From Pseudomonadota bacterium (GTDB lineage: Bacteria > Pseudomonadota > Gammaproteobacteria > Xanthomonadales > Wenzhouxiangellaceae): a DNA stretch of 64,000 nucleotides. The translations under genes were made by a program, and so were the position numbers. Location: positions 2,294,001 to 2,358,000 of the forward strand of contig CP053448.1 of the NCBI GenBank assembly GCA_013285445.1, written 5' to 3'. Within the stretch, counting starts at the first letter, position 1; every line of letters begins with the position of its first letter. The notes beneath the pieces were generated by a model. The model ran no database searches and was not told the origin of the DNA. It saw only the letters and a program-made list of their open reading frames with translations. Of the stretch, positions 43,187-53,061 are shown in pieces.

Positions 43187-44050
43187 TCAGACCACGGCTC
43201 CTGCGGATACAGGCTCCAGGCGCACACCAAGGTTGTCATCGACCAGCGCGAGGTGATTGTGATCGATGGCCCGCCAGTGCGGGCCCGGGTTGAGCGGCTC
43301 CGAACTGATCATTACGGCGCGGGTATTCCCGCCTTGTTCCATCCAGCACGCTTCACCATCGCAGCGAAAGCCGCCGCCGCTGTTGATGTAGAGGCTGTCG
43401 ATATAGTCAGGATCGGAGCTGTAGCGACAAGCGGCGGCATGCTGTCCATCGCTCAGAATGAAGTTGAGATAGCAATGTGAACCAGGCGCATGACTGTCGA
43501 CGAGTTCACGAATCTCTCTGATGCCGCAGCAGATAGCCTGACGCAAGAGTTCGCAGCTGCTATCGTTTTCATGACCGCGCAGATGCTCGCTGATCAGGGC
43601 GAAGACGTGTTCAGTATCGGTATTGCCACGGATGCTCTCGAAACCCGCGTCACTCAGACGCGCCATCAGCGGACGCCGAATGCGCCTGAAGTTCTCGATA
43701 CGGCCATTGTGCATGAATGCAAAACGACCACAGCGAAACGGGTGACAGTTGGCCTCCGAGACCTCGAAGCTGCCCCCGGTCGCGGCACGAACATGCGCCA
43801 GGATGCACTGGCTGCTGGTCACCCGCGCCAGTTCATCAAGGTTGGCATTACTCCAGGCCGGCGTCAGCGATCGAAACCGCGCGGGGCGTCGGTGGCCGTC
43901 AACGTACCAGGCCACCCCGAACCCGTCCCCATTGAGCGGTTCGGGCCGTTCGCGAGCGCGCACGCTCTGGTTGATCAGAGAATTCTCCGGTCGCGTCACC
44001 AGGTCAGCAATCGAAAGCCGTTCACCCATGTAGAGCGTCATTCGGCACAT
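43187..44050 (-). CDS. Class II glutamine amidotransferase (YafJ/EgtC-like)
   Basis: A 287-residue protein beginning MCRMTLYMG, so Cys2 becomes the N-terminal nucleophile after Met removal. It has NGDGFGVAWY, HVRAATGG, NCHPF and FMHNGRIENF, the Ntn glutaminase active-site and oxyanion signatures. Family members release ammonia from glutamine or hydrolyse gamma-glutamyl bonds, as EgtC does in ergothioneine synthesis, but egtB/egtD are not nearby. Its stop is 4 bp from that of the FMN-type glutamate synthase gene. The upstream 185 bp to the next gene show no clear promoter. Confidence 0.88.
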   Translation of the reverse strand: MCRMTLYMGERLSIADLVTRPENSLINQSVRARERPEPLNGDGFGVAWYVDGHRRPARFRSLTPAWSNANLDELARVTSSQCILAHVRAATGGSFEVSEANCHPFRCGRFAFMHNGRIENFRRIRRPLMARLSDAGFESIRGNTDTEHVFALISEHLRGHENDSSCELLRQAICCGIREIRELVDSHAPGSHCYLNFILSDGQHAAACRYSSDPDYIDSLYINSGGGFRCDGEACWMEQGGNTRAVMISSEPLNPGPHWRAIDHNHLALVDDNLGVRLEPVSAGAVV

Positions 44051-44235
44051 TACGGAATACCCCGTATGGGATCACTTCGGCCCACATGCTAGCCTACCCT
44101 GGGCTCAGTGTGTGACCGTCAGCGCGTGTCTGAGACAACGGTGCAAGACGCGACCCGCAGCGGGGGCAACGGCAGCGCTCGCATGGCCTACCAAAAGAAG
44201 CTGAGCGCCGGGCAGCGCACAAGCAGGACTTGCCA

Positions 44236-45642
44236 ATGAGTCGATGGATCACTACATGCCGGTTACGTCGCTTCCAGCGGCATGCCTTTTTCCTGGTGAC
44301 GGTAGCGCTGGTGGCCAGTTGCAGCCTGGCGCCAAGCCGACCGGATCTCCAGCGGCTCTACGAAACCGCGCGCAGCGACGTCACCCAGCCACCGGTTGTG
44401 CTGATCCCCGGACTGATGGGCACCCGCCTGGTTTCGGAATCGGAAGGAGAGATCTGGGTCGGATCAGTACTTGATGCGATGTTGTCGCGCTACGAGCACG
44501 CAGCGCTGAGAATCAACCCGGAAACCCTCGATCCTGATCCCGGAGATGTCCGGCCCGGCGCCATCACCGGCAAGTTCGCCGGCCGCGATTTCTACAGCTC
44601 GATCATCGACACACTGGAAACCGCCGGCGGTTTCGAGCCTGCCGTCCCGGGCCAGCCGGTCGAGCCGGGCGGTCGATACTACTACGTGTTCACCTATGAC
44701 TGGCGCCTGGACAACGTCCATACGGTCGGCAGGCTCGATGACCTGATCGAGCAGATTCGCGCCGATCACGGCGACCGCGATCTGAAGGTGGACATCGTGG
44801 CGCATTCGATGGGCGGAATGATCGCGCGCTACTTTCTGCGTTACGGCACGGTCGACGTGACCAATGACAACAACTTCCCGGTCAACTACCACGGCGAGAA
44901 CACGGTCCGTCGCATCGTGCTGCTTGGCACGCCCAACCTGGGCTCGGTCGAGTCGGTCAAGGCGTTTATCGTGGGGCGCCGAATCGGGCTGCGGCGAATT
45001 CCGCCGGAAGTGCTGATCACCTTTCCAAGCTTCTATCAGCTGTTCACCCATCCGATCAACGACTGGTTGCTCGATATCGACGGGAAGCCCATCGACGCCG
45101 ACCCGTTCGATCTGAGCACCTGGAAGCGTTTCCAGTGGTCGATCTACGACCCGCAGGTAAGAAAGCGAATCATGAAGCGCTTCGACGATCCCGAGCAGGG
45201 CCGAGAGCGCCTGGCCCTCATGGAAAAGTATTTTCACAAGCATATCGAGCGAGGACGGCGTTTTATCTGGTCACTGACAGTCAATCTTGAACGCAGCCCC
45301 TGGCAACTGGTGGTTTTCGGCGGGGACTGCGATTTGACGCCAGCGCGCATGGTCGTCGAGGAACACGATGAGCGCTATGAGCTGCATCTCGATCCCGACG
45401 ACATCCGCTCGCCACGCCCGGGCGTGGACTACGACCGTCTGATTCTGGAACCGGGTGACGGCGTCGTCACCAAGGCTTCGCTGCTGGCGCGCGAATCGCT
45501 CGATCCATTCGTCCCTCGCCACCCATGGAGCTTTTTCCCGATGAAATATCCGCTTTTTTTGTGTGAATCACACAGTCAGCTCACCACCAACCTGTTTTTC
45601 CAGGACAACCTGCTCCACTTTCTGCTCAGCCAGGACACATGA
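44236..45642 (+). CDS. LCAT-like alpha/beta hydrolase lipoprotein
   Basis: A 468-residue protein with a lipoprotein signal (VALVASC, lipid-modified Cys29). The alpha/beta hydrolase fold has PVVLIPGLMGTRL near 54-66 and the nucleophile Ser191 in AHSMGG, with YDWRL nearby, resembling lecithin:cholesterol acyltransferase and PGAP1-like lipases. Catalytic Asp (GDCDLTP or PGDGVV) and His (ESHSQL near 453) are plausible. It would act on lipids or esters at the outer face of the envelope. ATG 44236 is preferred over TTG 44230. It is coupled to the next gene by ATGA. Confidence 0.85.
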   Translation: MSRWITTCRLRRFQRHAFFLVTVALVASCSLAPSRPDLQRLYETARSDVTQPPVVLIPGLMGTRLVSESEGEIWVGSVLDAMLSRYEHAALRINPETLDPDPGDVRPGAITGKFAGRDFYSSIIDTLETAGGFEPAVPGQPVEPGGRYYYVFTYDWRLDNVHTVGRLDDLIEQIRADHGDRDLKVDIVAHSMGGMIARYFLRYGTVDVTNDNNFPVNYHGENTVRRIVLLGTPNLGSVESVKAFIVGRRIGLRRIPPEVLITFPSFYQLFTHPINDWLLDIDGKPIDADPFDLSTWKRFQWSIYDPQVRKRIMKRFDDPEQGRERLALMEKYFHKHIERGRRFIWSLTVNLERSPWQLVVFGGDCDLTPARMVVEEHDERYELHLDPDDIRSPRPGVDYDRLILEPGDGVVTKASLLARESLDPFVPRHPWSFFPMKYPLFLCESHSQLTTNLFFQDNLLHFLLSQDT

Positions 45643-46172
45643 AGCATAAGCCACTGACACCCCAACGGATCCGACGCCAACAGCGACAGGATCGCCGATA
45701 CGCCGAAAGTGGTACGCTCAGGACGCAGCTCAAGCGCCACAGCGTGGCCATCATCAGCCTTGCCGTAGCGGTCATTTCGCTCGGCTACAACACCTGGAGA
45801 AACGAAACCTCGGAGCTGCACCGCAACTGGCGCCAGGCAGCATTCCAGACCACCGTCGAGCTCAATGAACTGCAGCAGATCGTGCTGTACCGGCGCTATT
45901 TTCATGGTCGTGAGGAGCATCCATACCAGCCTATACGTGACGCCGAGACCTGGGTGACGGGCTGGGGCAAGGTGGCCAGCATTCGCGATCTCACTTCCGT
46001 GTTGCCCGAGCCCCTGCCGGCCCGTGGTCAAAGCCTGCACGCAACGTGGGAGCAGCACGCGGGCGATCTCGACAGCGGCGGACAGGCGGCCCAGCGCGCG
46101 GAAGATGAACTGATGGGCACGATCGACGATACCCGGCAGGCCACCATCGGTCTGATCGAACAGTTGCGCTGA
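45639..46172 (+). CDS. Small membrane protein of unknown function
   Basis: A 177-residue protein with a strongly basic N-terminus (Arg/Gln/Lys-rich, residues 1-33), one transmembrane segment (about 34-52, HSVAIISLAVAVISLGYN) and a polar, probably periplasmic C-terminal part with helical heptad-like content. No family is recognised. Its start overlaps the LCAT-like hydrolase stop, so it may anchor or assist that enzyme. Confidence 0.7.
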   Translation: MKHKPLTPQRIRRQQRQDRRYAESGTLRTQLKRHSVAIISLAVAVISLGYNTWRNETSELHRNWRQAAFQTTVELNELQQIVLYRRYFHGREEHPYQPIRDAETWVTGWGKVASIRDLTSVLPEPLPARGQSLHATWEQHAGDLDSGGQAAQRAEDELMGTIDDTRQATIGLIEQLR

Positions 46173-46287
46173 ACACAGCCCGTTCCATGGCCGGCTTGCT
46201 TCACCGGGCGAACGGCTGCTGCCGGCCTCGATCATCGCTCGGGCGGACAGCCGCATCGAGGCATGATCGGGTTTTACTTCTGTCGTA

Positions 46288-46304
46288 AAAAGTGTGACAC
46301 TTTT
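46288..46304. promoter_or_regulatory. Inverted repeat AAAAGTG-TGA-CACTTTT upstream of TonB gene
   Basis: Perfect 7-bp arms (46288-46294 and 46298-46304) around a 3-base centre, about 95 bp before the TonB receptor start, in an AT-richer stretch. A second repeat, CTCGAC-N6-GTCGAG, is a little further downstream (about 46320-46337). These are good operator candidates; no regulator is identified. The rest of 46173-46397 shows only GGAGGGA before the GTG. Confidence 0.45.
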
Positions 46305-46397
46305 GTGACCTGCCTGTGCCTCGACTGCATGGTCGAGACGTTTGCAGGCAAGCGGGGGGTATTGTCAACAATAGCCACTGACCACTGGAGGGACACA

Positions 46398-49295
46398 GTG
46401 AACTACCGCAACCTCAGCAACAGCCTGCTCGCGGCTGCGTGCTTGGCCGTACTGCCGGCACTGCATGCCGACCGAGCCCAGGCACAGACCGACAACCAAT
46501 CCGCTGAACTCGACCGCGTCGAGGTCACCGGCACACGCATCAAGCGCACCGACTTCGAGGGCCCGGCGCCCGTACAGGTCATCGACCGCGAAGAAATCGA
46601 GCGATCCGGCCACATCCGCGTCGGTGACCTGCTCCAGGAACTGACCTCGTCGGGATCTGCCATCAACACCGCGTTCAACGCGCCCGACCAGGGCGGTGAT
46701 GGCTCCGTACGCGTCTCGTTGCGCAACCTCGAGCCCGAACGCACGCTGGTGCTCGTCAACGGCCGCAGGTGGGTCAAGGCCACGACCCAGGCCGGCGTGG
46801 CCAACAGCGCCGACCTGAGCACCATTCCGGCAGCAGCGGTCGAGCGTATCGAAGTACTGACCGGCGGCGCCTCGTCAGTCTACGGATCGGACGCCATCGC
46901 CGGCGTAATCAATATCATCACGCGCACCGACTTTACCGGCACGTCAGCCAGCGCCTAGTATGGGCAGACCAGCGAAAGCGACGGCGAGGAAGAGGCCTAC
47001 AGCTTTACCATGGGCCGCGGCAATGGCCAGAGCAACCTGCTGTTCAACATCAGCTATACCAAGCAGAAAGAAATCATGGCCGCAGACCGTGCCATTTCGC
47101 GTGTACCCAAATTCGGCGCCGACGAGTTTGGCGGAGCGATCAGTCGCGGCTCATCCGCCACACCCGAGGGTCGTTTCATTTTCATCGACCCGAACACCGG
47201 TGAGGTATTCGACCTGACCCGGGACACCGGCTCCGGCATGCCCTCACTGGACGACTTCCGCCCGTTCGACGGAACCGCCGACCGCTACAACTTCGCGCCC
47301 GACAACTACCTGCAGATTCCACTGACCCAGACCTCGGCCTACGTCCAGGCAACCCATGATTTCTCACCCAGTCTGCGGCTGTTCACCGAAGCCCTCTACA
47401 ATCGACGAGAATCGATCCAGCTGCAGGCACCGGTACCGATCTTCCTGGGCTCGGCCGGCATTCTGCCGCTCAACGTCGGCGTATCGGCCACCAACCCCTA
47501 CAATCCGTTCGGTTTTGATCTGGATCCGAACACCAACCTGATCCTGATCGGCCGCCGCTTCATTGAAGCTGGGACGCGCAACTACAACGGTGAGGTGGAT
47601 ACCTGGCGCTGGACCGGCGGTCTGCAGGGTGACTTCCGGTTCGCCGATCGTCGTTTTGACTGGGATGTTTCCTATACCTTCTCGAAATCGGAACGCAACG
47701 CGACGATCGAAAACCTGCTCAACCACGACCGTCTGGCCCGGGCCCTCGGACCCATCGATCAATGCACCGGCGAGTGCGTACCGTTCAATATCTTCGGCGG
47801 CCAGCAGGGCACGGGCAACGTCCCTGGCAGCGGCGGCTCGATCACCCCGGAGATGGTCGACTACGTGACCTACACCGCGCTTGAGCAAAACGAGCAAAAG
47901 ATGGTCAACTGGCTGGCCAATATCAGCGGCGAGATTGTTGACCTGCCGGCCGGACCCCTCGCGTTCGCCGCCGGTTTCGAGAAGCGACGGGAATTCGCCG
48001 CCGACACGCCCGACCCGCTGGCCCAGGCCGGATCGGGCGCGGCGAGCGTCAGCGGCGGCCAGCGGTCACCGACCTCGGGCCGCCTCAACCTGGAGGCCTG
48101 GTACGCGGAGCTCAATGTGCCCCTGCTGGCCGACCGGCCCGGGGCGGATATTCTCGAACTGAGCGCATCCATCCGCGGTTCGGACTTCGAGCAGTTCGGC
48201 TCGGAAACAACCGGCCGGCTGGGGCTGCGCTGGCGGCCGACCGGGGATCTGCTGTTGCGCACCAGCTTCGCGGAAGGATTCCGAGCGCCCGGCGTGCAGG
48301 AGCTGTTTGGCGGTCTCGGCGTGCTTGACCCGATACTGACCGACCCGTGCTCGAACTTCCTGACCAGTGGCGTTTCCCAGGATGTCATCGATAACTGCAT
48401 CGCCCAGGGCGTGCCTGCCGACGGCAGCTACGAGCAGATCAACACACAGATCCGCATCACCACCGGCGGCAACCCGGAACTCGAACCCGAAACCTCCGAG
48501 TCGTTCACTATCGGCGGGGTATGGAGCCCCGACGCCATCTCCGGGCTCAGCGTTGCGATCGACTATTACGATATCGAACTGGACAATTCGATCACCTCGA
48601 TCGGGGCGCAGAGCATTCTCGACGCCTGCGCTTTTTCGCTGCGTTTGTGCAATCTGATCGAGCGTTCGGCCTCCGGCGAGGTGTCGCGGCTGCTCGACAC
48701 GCAGGTCAACATCGGCAGCACCGAAACCGCCGGGCTTGATTTTTCGGTCGACTACACCTTCCGGGATACCCCAATCGGCTCCTTCCGTGCGCTGTGGCGC
48801 GGCACCTATACCGAGAAATTCCGCGAATTCGTGCCCGACTTCAGCGATCCCGACGCGCCTGAGGAAGTTCGGGATCTGCTCGGTACCCTGCTGCCCGGTC
48901 AGCCTGATCGCAGCTTCCCTAAGTGGCGCAGCACGCTCGACGTGATCTGGACCATGGGTGACTGGGAAGGCGTCTGGAACGTCCACTATGTTCACAGCTA
49001 CACCGAAAACTGCAGTGACGGGCTGACGCCGAGTTTCTCGGAACTGGGGATGTGCTCCAATCCAGACCCGGTCAACCCGACCAACACGCTCGGTTCAGTG
49101 GTCTACAACGATGTCCAGCTGTCGTACCACTTCGACGGTTTCGGCGTCGGTGACACGCGCGTGACGCTGGGTATCGACAACCTGTTCGATCGTGACCCAC
49201 CGGTGTCCACCGCGGCGTTCTCCAACAGCTTCGACGCAACGCAACACCGGATTCCGGGCCAGTTCTACTACGCCCGGGTCAACGTCGACTTCTGA
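46398..49295 (+). pseudogene. TonB-dependent receptor interrupted by one in-frame amber codon
   Basis: The frame starts at GTG 46398 (GGAGGGA upstream) and runs 965 codons to 49295 if one TAG at 46956-46958 (codon 187) is read through. Before it are a signal peptide (about 1-32) and a plug domain (to GSDAIAGVINIITRTDFTG). After it the same frame continues as a full barrel (YGQTSESDGEEE ... VNVDF) with a C-terminal Phe. There is no frameshift, and the codon before YGQ fits an ancestral Gln (CAG to TAG). The downstream frame has an internal ATG at 47010 without signal peptide. Likely a recent nonsense mutation, sequencing error or suppressed codon. The receptor resembles large siderophore/polymer receptors. 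Confidence 0.85.
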
Positions 49296-49312
49296 GTCGT
49301 CACAGGCATGCA

Positions 49313-49346
49313 GCAAGCCCGCGGGCCCCTGGCTCGCGGGTGCTTC
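49313..49346 (+). terminator. Candidate terminator hairpin after TonB gene
   Basis: AAGCCCGCGG (about 49315-49324) pairs imperfectly with CGCGGGTGCTT (about 49335-49345). It lies between the convergent TonB and saccharopine dehydrogenase-like genes and could serve both strands. No clear T-run follows on the plus strand. Confidence 0.5.
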
Positions 49347-49392
49347 ACCCCCCGAGCCGCTCGGCCGGGTATCCCGCAGGGATCCCGGGCTA

Positions 49393-50625
49393 TCAGGTAA
49401 CCACTTCCACCGTCACGCCGGCATGCCGGGCCAGACGCTCGCGCAGGATCTCGCCAAGCGCAGTCGATGGCGTCCAGAACCCACCGGCACAGCGCTCGCG
49501 CGGCAGATCCCGGGCCAGCGCGGTGGCGGCCTCGCCGATCATGCGCGAGGTCGAGCCGTAGCCGGGGTCGCGATCACCCCGGACCCGCACCTGCAGCTGC
49601 TGGCCTTCGCCGAGCTCACCGTGAATGACAATGTTGAAAAACCCGGCCTCGCGCTTTTCGGCTGACGGTCCTTCGCCGGGGCTGGGCAAGACCAGCCTGC
49701 GGAGCAGCGCGCGAGTCGGCGCCAGCCCGGCACCAAGCGCGAAGGCGGCCATGCCGGCTGAAACGCTGTAGGCCTTCATGCGGCCTCCGAAACCCCGGCC
49801 TGTAAGAACCGCTTCGTCATAGCGAAAGTCACGTCCGTAGGCGTAGTTCTGCAAGGCATTGGCGCGATGCACGACGCGCGTGTTGATCGCTGCCATGATG
49901 AACGGTGCCATCCAGCTGCCGACGATTTCGTCATAGGCCGGCCCGTTGACCAGCGGCTGGCGCGGCGCCGGTTCATCGCGCTCCGGGCACAGGGCAAACG
50001 GGTTCTTGAGGGACCGGGCGGTCTCCGGGTCGCGGCGCGCCTGCTCGACAATATTGAGCATGCTGGCGAAGGTGCCGCCGCTCAGCCCGCCACGGGCGGC
50101 CTTGACGCGCATCCGCACGCGGCCGGCCGGCTGGCCATAGCGCTCACGGGCGCGCTCCTGCAAGAACCACACACCCAGGTCCGACGGGATCGAGTCGAAA
50201 CCGCAGCAGTGCACGATTCGGGCTCCGCTGTCGCGGGCCGCGGCTTCGTGCCTGCCGATCATCTGCTGCATCCAGGGCACCTCGCCGGACAGATCACAGT
50301 AGTCGGTGCCCGCCTCGACGCAGGCCGCGACCAGCTCCGATCCGTAAAGCGCGTAAGGGCCGACGGTGGTGCAGACGACCCGGGTCCGGCCGGCCAGCGC
50401 GTCCAGCGAGGCACGGTCAAAGCTGTCGGCAACAATGAGCGGGACCGCCGCAGCCTGGCTACCCAGGCTGTCGCGCACCTGCTCGAGCTTGTCGGGACTG
50501 CGGCCCGCCAGCGCCCACCTGAGATCCCCGCCAACGCCGTGGCGCGCCAGCAGGTGTTCGGCCACCAGGCGCCCGGTAAAGCCGGTTGCGCCCATCAGGA
50601 CGATATCGAATTCGCGCTCGCTCAT
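49393..50625 (-). CDS. Saccharopine dehydrogenase-like NAD(P)-binding oxidoreductase
   Basis: A 410-residue protein. The N-terminal Rossmann fold has LMGATGFTGRLVAEHLL (about 10-26). GPYALYGSELVAACVEAGTDYCDLSGE (about 89-115) and CCGFDSIPSDLGVW are typical of the saccharopine dehydrogenase / trans-acting enoyl reductase group, which includes mycobacterial enoyl reductases. Reaction and substrate are unknown. A hydrophobic helical stretch (MAAFALGAGLAPTRALLRRLVLP) is near 300. It lies downstream of nadC with a 52-bp gap, so it may be part of that transcript, without clear functional link. Confidence 0.82.
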   Translation of the reverse strand: MSEREFDIVLMGATGFTGRLVAEHLLARHGVGGDLRWALAGRSPDKLEQVRDSLGSQAAAVPLIVADSFDRASLDALAGRTRVVCTTVGPYALYGSELVAACVEAGTDYCDLSGEVPWMQQMIGRHEAAARDSGARIVHCCGFDSIPSDLGVWFLQERARERYGQPAGRVRMRVKAARGGLSGGTFASMLNIVEQARRDPETARSLKNPFALCPERDEPAPRQPLVNGPAYDEIVGSWMAPFIMAAINTRVVHRANALQNYAYGRDFRYDEAVLTGRGFGGRMKAYSVSAGMAAFALGAGLAPTRALLRRLVLPSPGEGPSAEKREAGFFNIVIHGELGEGQQLQVRVRGDRDPGYGSTSRMIGEAATALARDLPRERCAGGFWTPSTALGEILRERLARHAGVTVEVVT

Positions 50626-50677
50626 GCCGATCCTGTTTGGTCAATGACAAACCACGACGATAGCACGCCGCCGACGA

Positions 50678-51529
50678 TCAGTCGTGCACGTCCAGGCCCA
50701 GGTCCAGGCAGGGCGCGGAGTGGGTCAGGGCGCCAACGGAGATGACATCGACACCGGTTGCGGCGATATCGCCGACCGTGTCAAGAGCGACGTTGCCGGA
50801 TGCCTCCAGGATCACGCCCCGCCCGCGCGAGCGCCGGACGGCTTCGCGCAGATCGGCCAGGCTGAAGTTGTCGAGCAGGATCGACTCGGCACCGGATTCC
50901 AGCGCTTCGTCGAGCTGATCGAGCGAGTCGATCTCGGCGGCGATGCGCGCCATATGGCCGGCAAACGCCCGGGCGCGCCGCACGGCCTCGCCGACGCCAC
51001 CGGCCATGGCGACATGATTGTCCTTGATCAGCACCGCGTCATCGAGCCCGAAACGATGCCGGGCGCCGCCCCCGGCGACGACTGCATGAAGCTCCAGCGC
51101 ACGCAGTCCCGGCGTGGTCTTGCGCGTGTGGGCGATCACCGCAGTCGCACCGGCCAGCGCGTCGACATAGCGCCGGGTCAGCGTGGCAATACCCGACAGG
51201 CGGCCGAGAAAGTTGAGTGCGGTGCGCTCTCCCGAAAGAATCGCGCGCGCCAGGCCCTGAATCACCGCGATCACGCCGCCGGGCCGCAAGGGCTGTCCGT
51301 CTTCGAGCTGCCAGTCGATCTTTACGGCCCGATCAAGCTGGGCGAACGCTTCTTCGGCCACGGCGCATCCGGCCAAAACGCCACTCTCACGGGCCATCAG
51401 CGCAAACCGTCCACGGTAGTCGGCAGGCACCGTGGCTATTGATGTCACGTCACCGCGCGCCCCGAGGTCCTCGGCCAGCGCACGCGCCACCGTCTCGACC
51501 AGCACCTGACGCGGCAGTTGGGCCATCAT
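50678..51529 (-). CDS. nadC: Nicotinate-nucleotide pyrophosphorylase (quinolinate phosphoribosyltransferase)
   Basis: A 283-residue enzyme with EDLGARGDVTSIA near the start, LSGERTALNFLGRLSGIAT, ARKTTPGLRALELHAVVAGGGARHRFGLDD (active-site Arg/Lys/His cluster, about 137-165) and a C-terminal VDVISVGALTHSAP. It converts quinolinate and PRPP to nicotinate mononucleotide, the third step of de novo NAD synthesis. Its start overlaps the nadB stop by 4 bp (ATGA), so A-B-C are translated from one message. Confidence 0.95.
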   Translation of the reverse strand: MMAQLPRQVLVETVARALAEDLGARGDVTSIATVPADYRGRFALMARESGVLAGCAVAEEAFAQLDRAVKIDWQLEDGQPLRPGGVIAVIQGLARAILSGERTALNFLGRLSGIATLTRRYVDALAGATAVIAHTRKTTPGLRALELHAVVAGGGARHRFGLDDAVLIKDNHVAMAGGVGEAVRRARAFAGHMARIAAEIDSLDQLDEALESGAESILLDNFSLADLREAVRRSRGRGVILEASGNVALDTVGDIAATGVDVISVGALTHSAPCLDLGLDVHD

Positions 51530-53061
51530 GACGTCAGTCCCGCAGCGCAGCCGATCCCGCCATTGCCGAAGCGGTCAGGAGACACGGTAACGAAGCTCGA
51601 TCGCGTGGCTGCTGCCGGCTGCGGAAAATCGGTTCGGAAATGCGCCCCGCGGCTCTCCTCACGCGCCAGGGCGGCGTCGGCGACCAGCCGGGCAGTAATC
51701 AGCGAATCAGCCGGACCGCACGCCTGCTCAAGCCGGCCGATCGCCTCGAGCAGGCTGGCCAGCCCACGGGCATCGCGTTCGATGCCGGCATGCCGCGACA
51801 TGTTGTCGCGAAGGCTTGCCAGACTGGACGGCGACAGTTCACCATGCGACCGCAAGGCGGGCAACGGACCGGCGCGTTCGGCCGGTTCAGCATCGCGCAG
51901 CTCATAGGCGGTCCGACGCGCCATGACCAGTGCCTCGAGTAAAGAGTTGGAGGCCAGACGGTTGGCGCCGTGCGCTCCGGTACAGGCCACTTCGCCGACC
52001 GCCAGCAGCCCCTCGACACCCGTTCGGCCATCCAGCCCGGCGGCAATGCCACCCATGTGGTAGTGGGCGGCCGGCGCAACCGGGATAGGCTGACAGCGCG
52101 GATCGAGGCCGTGGCGCAGGCAGGCTTCGAACGCTGCGGGAAAACGCTGCGGGAAGTGCACGCCGGGGTTATCGCGGCCATCCAGCCAGGCGCCGCCTGC
52201 TCTGTGCTGACGATAGACCTCCCGGGCCACGACTGCGCGTGGCGCCAGATCGCCTTCCGGATGCCGATCAGCCATGAATCGCCTGCCTTGCGCATCGATC
52301 AGCACCGCGCCGGCGCCGCGCAGCGCCTCGCTGGCCAGCGGTGCCGGACTGACTCCAAAATCCATGGCGGTCGGATGAAACTGAACGAACTCTGCATCGC
52401 GAATCACCGCGCCAAGCCGCGCCGCCCATGCCAGCGCCCTGCCCTGGTTGCCGGGCGGATTGGTGGTTATGGCATACAGCCCCCCCAGTCCTCCAGTGGC
52501 CAGCACGACACTGCAGCCGGCAAGCCGGTGGGTCACCCCGCAGCGATCGCTTGCAGCCACGCCCCGACAGCGGCCCTGGTCATCGGCCAGCAGCGCCTGA
52601 ACGGTCCAGTGCTCGCGCAGCTCGATATGCCCGGCCTGCCGGACGGCAGCGCCGAGCACCTGAACGATCGCCGCACCCGCCTGGTCGCCGTTGACCTGGG
52701 CCACGCGGGCACGACCGTGTGCCGCCTCCCTGGACAGCAGCCAGCTGCCGTCGCCATTGCGTGAAAACGGCACACCCAGGTCCGCCAGGGCCTCGACTTC
52801 GGCAACCGCTGAGCCGGTCAGCCAGGCAAGCATTTCAGGCTCGGCCAGACCGTCACCGGCCCTTATTGCGTCACGGGCATGCTCGGCGGGATTGTCATCG
52901 GCCGCCAGCGGCGCAGCAATCCCGCCCTGGGCCCAGCCACTGGCGCTCTGGGCACCCAGACATTCGCTGGTCAGCACAACCACCGGCCGGGGCGCCAGAT
53001 GCAGGGCCGCCCACAATCCGGCAATGCCGGATCCAACGATGATAATCGGTGCAGATTTCAC
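51526..53061 (-). CDS. nadB: L-aspartate oxidase
   Basis: A 511-residue FAD enzyme. It has the dinucleotide motif IIIVGSGIAGLWAAL at the N-terminus, SGWAQGGIAAPLAADDNPAEHARD, FVQFHPTAMDF, and HYHMGGIAAGLDGRTGVEGL followed by TGAHGANRLASNSLLEALV, all typical of NadB. It oxidises aspartate to iminoaspartate for NadA. The start is GTG at 53061, which overlaps the nadA stop (GTGA). An open frame continues upstream to 53439, but that part is antisense-type sequence inside nadA and not coding. Confidence 0.95.
   Translation of the reverse strand: MKSAPIIIVGSGIAGLWAALHLAPRPVVVLTSECLGAQSASGWAQGGIAAPLAADDNPAEHARDAIRAGDGLAEPEMLAWLTGSAVAEVEALADLGVPFSRNGDGSWLLSREAAHGRARVAQVNGDQAGAAIVQVLGAAVRQAGHIELREHWTVQALLADDQGRCRGVAASDRCGVTHRLAGCSVVLATGGLGGLYAITTNPPGNQGRALAWAARLGAVIRDAEFVQFHPTAMDFGVSPAPLASEALRGAGAVLIDAQGRRFMADRHPEGDLAPRAVVAREVYRQHRAGGAWLDGRDNPGVHFPQRFPAAFEACLRHGLDPRCQPIPVAPAAHYHMGGIAAGLDGRTGVEGLLAVGEVACTGAHGANRLASNSLLEALVMARRTAYELRDAEPAERAGPLPALRSHGELSPSSLASLRDNMSRHAGIERDARGLASLLEAIGRLEQACGPADSLITARLVADAALAREESRGAHFRTDFPQPAAATRSSFVTVSPDRFGNGGIGCAAGLTS

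Noticed and set aside
46956-46958. Selenocysteine or pyrrolysine recoding at the TonB amber codon
   Set aside because: Selenocysteine uses TGA; pyrrolysine needs pyl genes and is not expected in a TonB receptor. A nonsense mutation is simpler.
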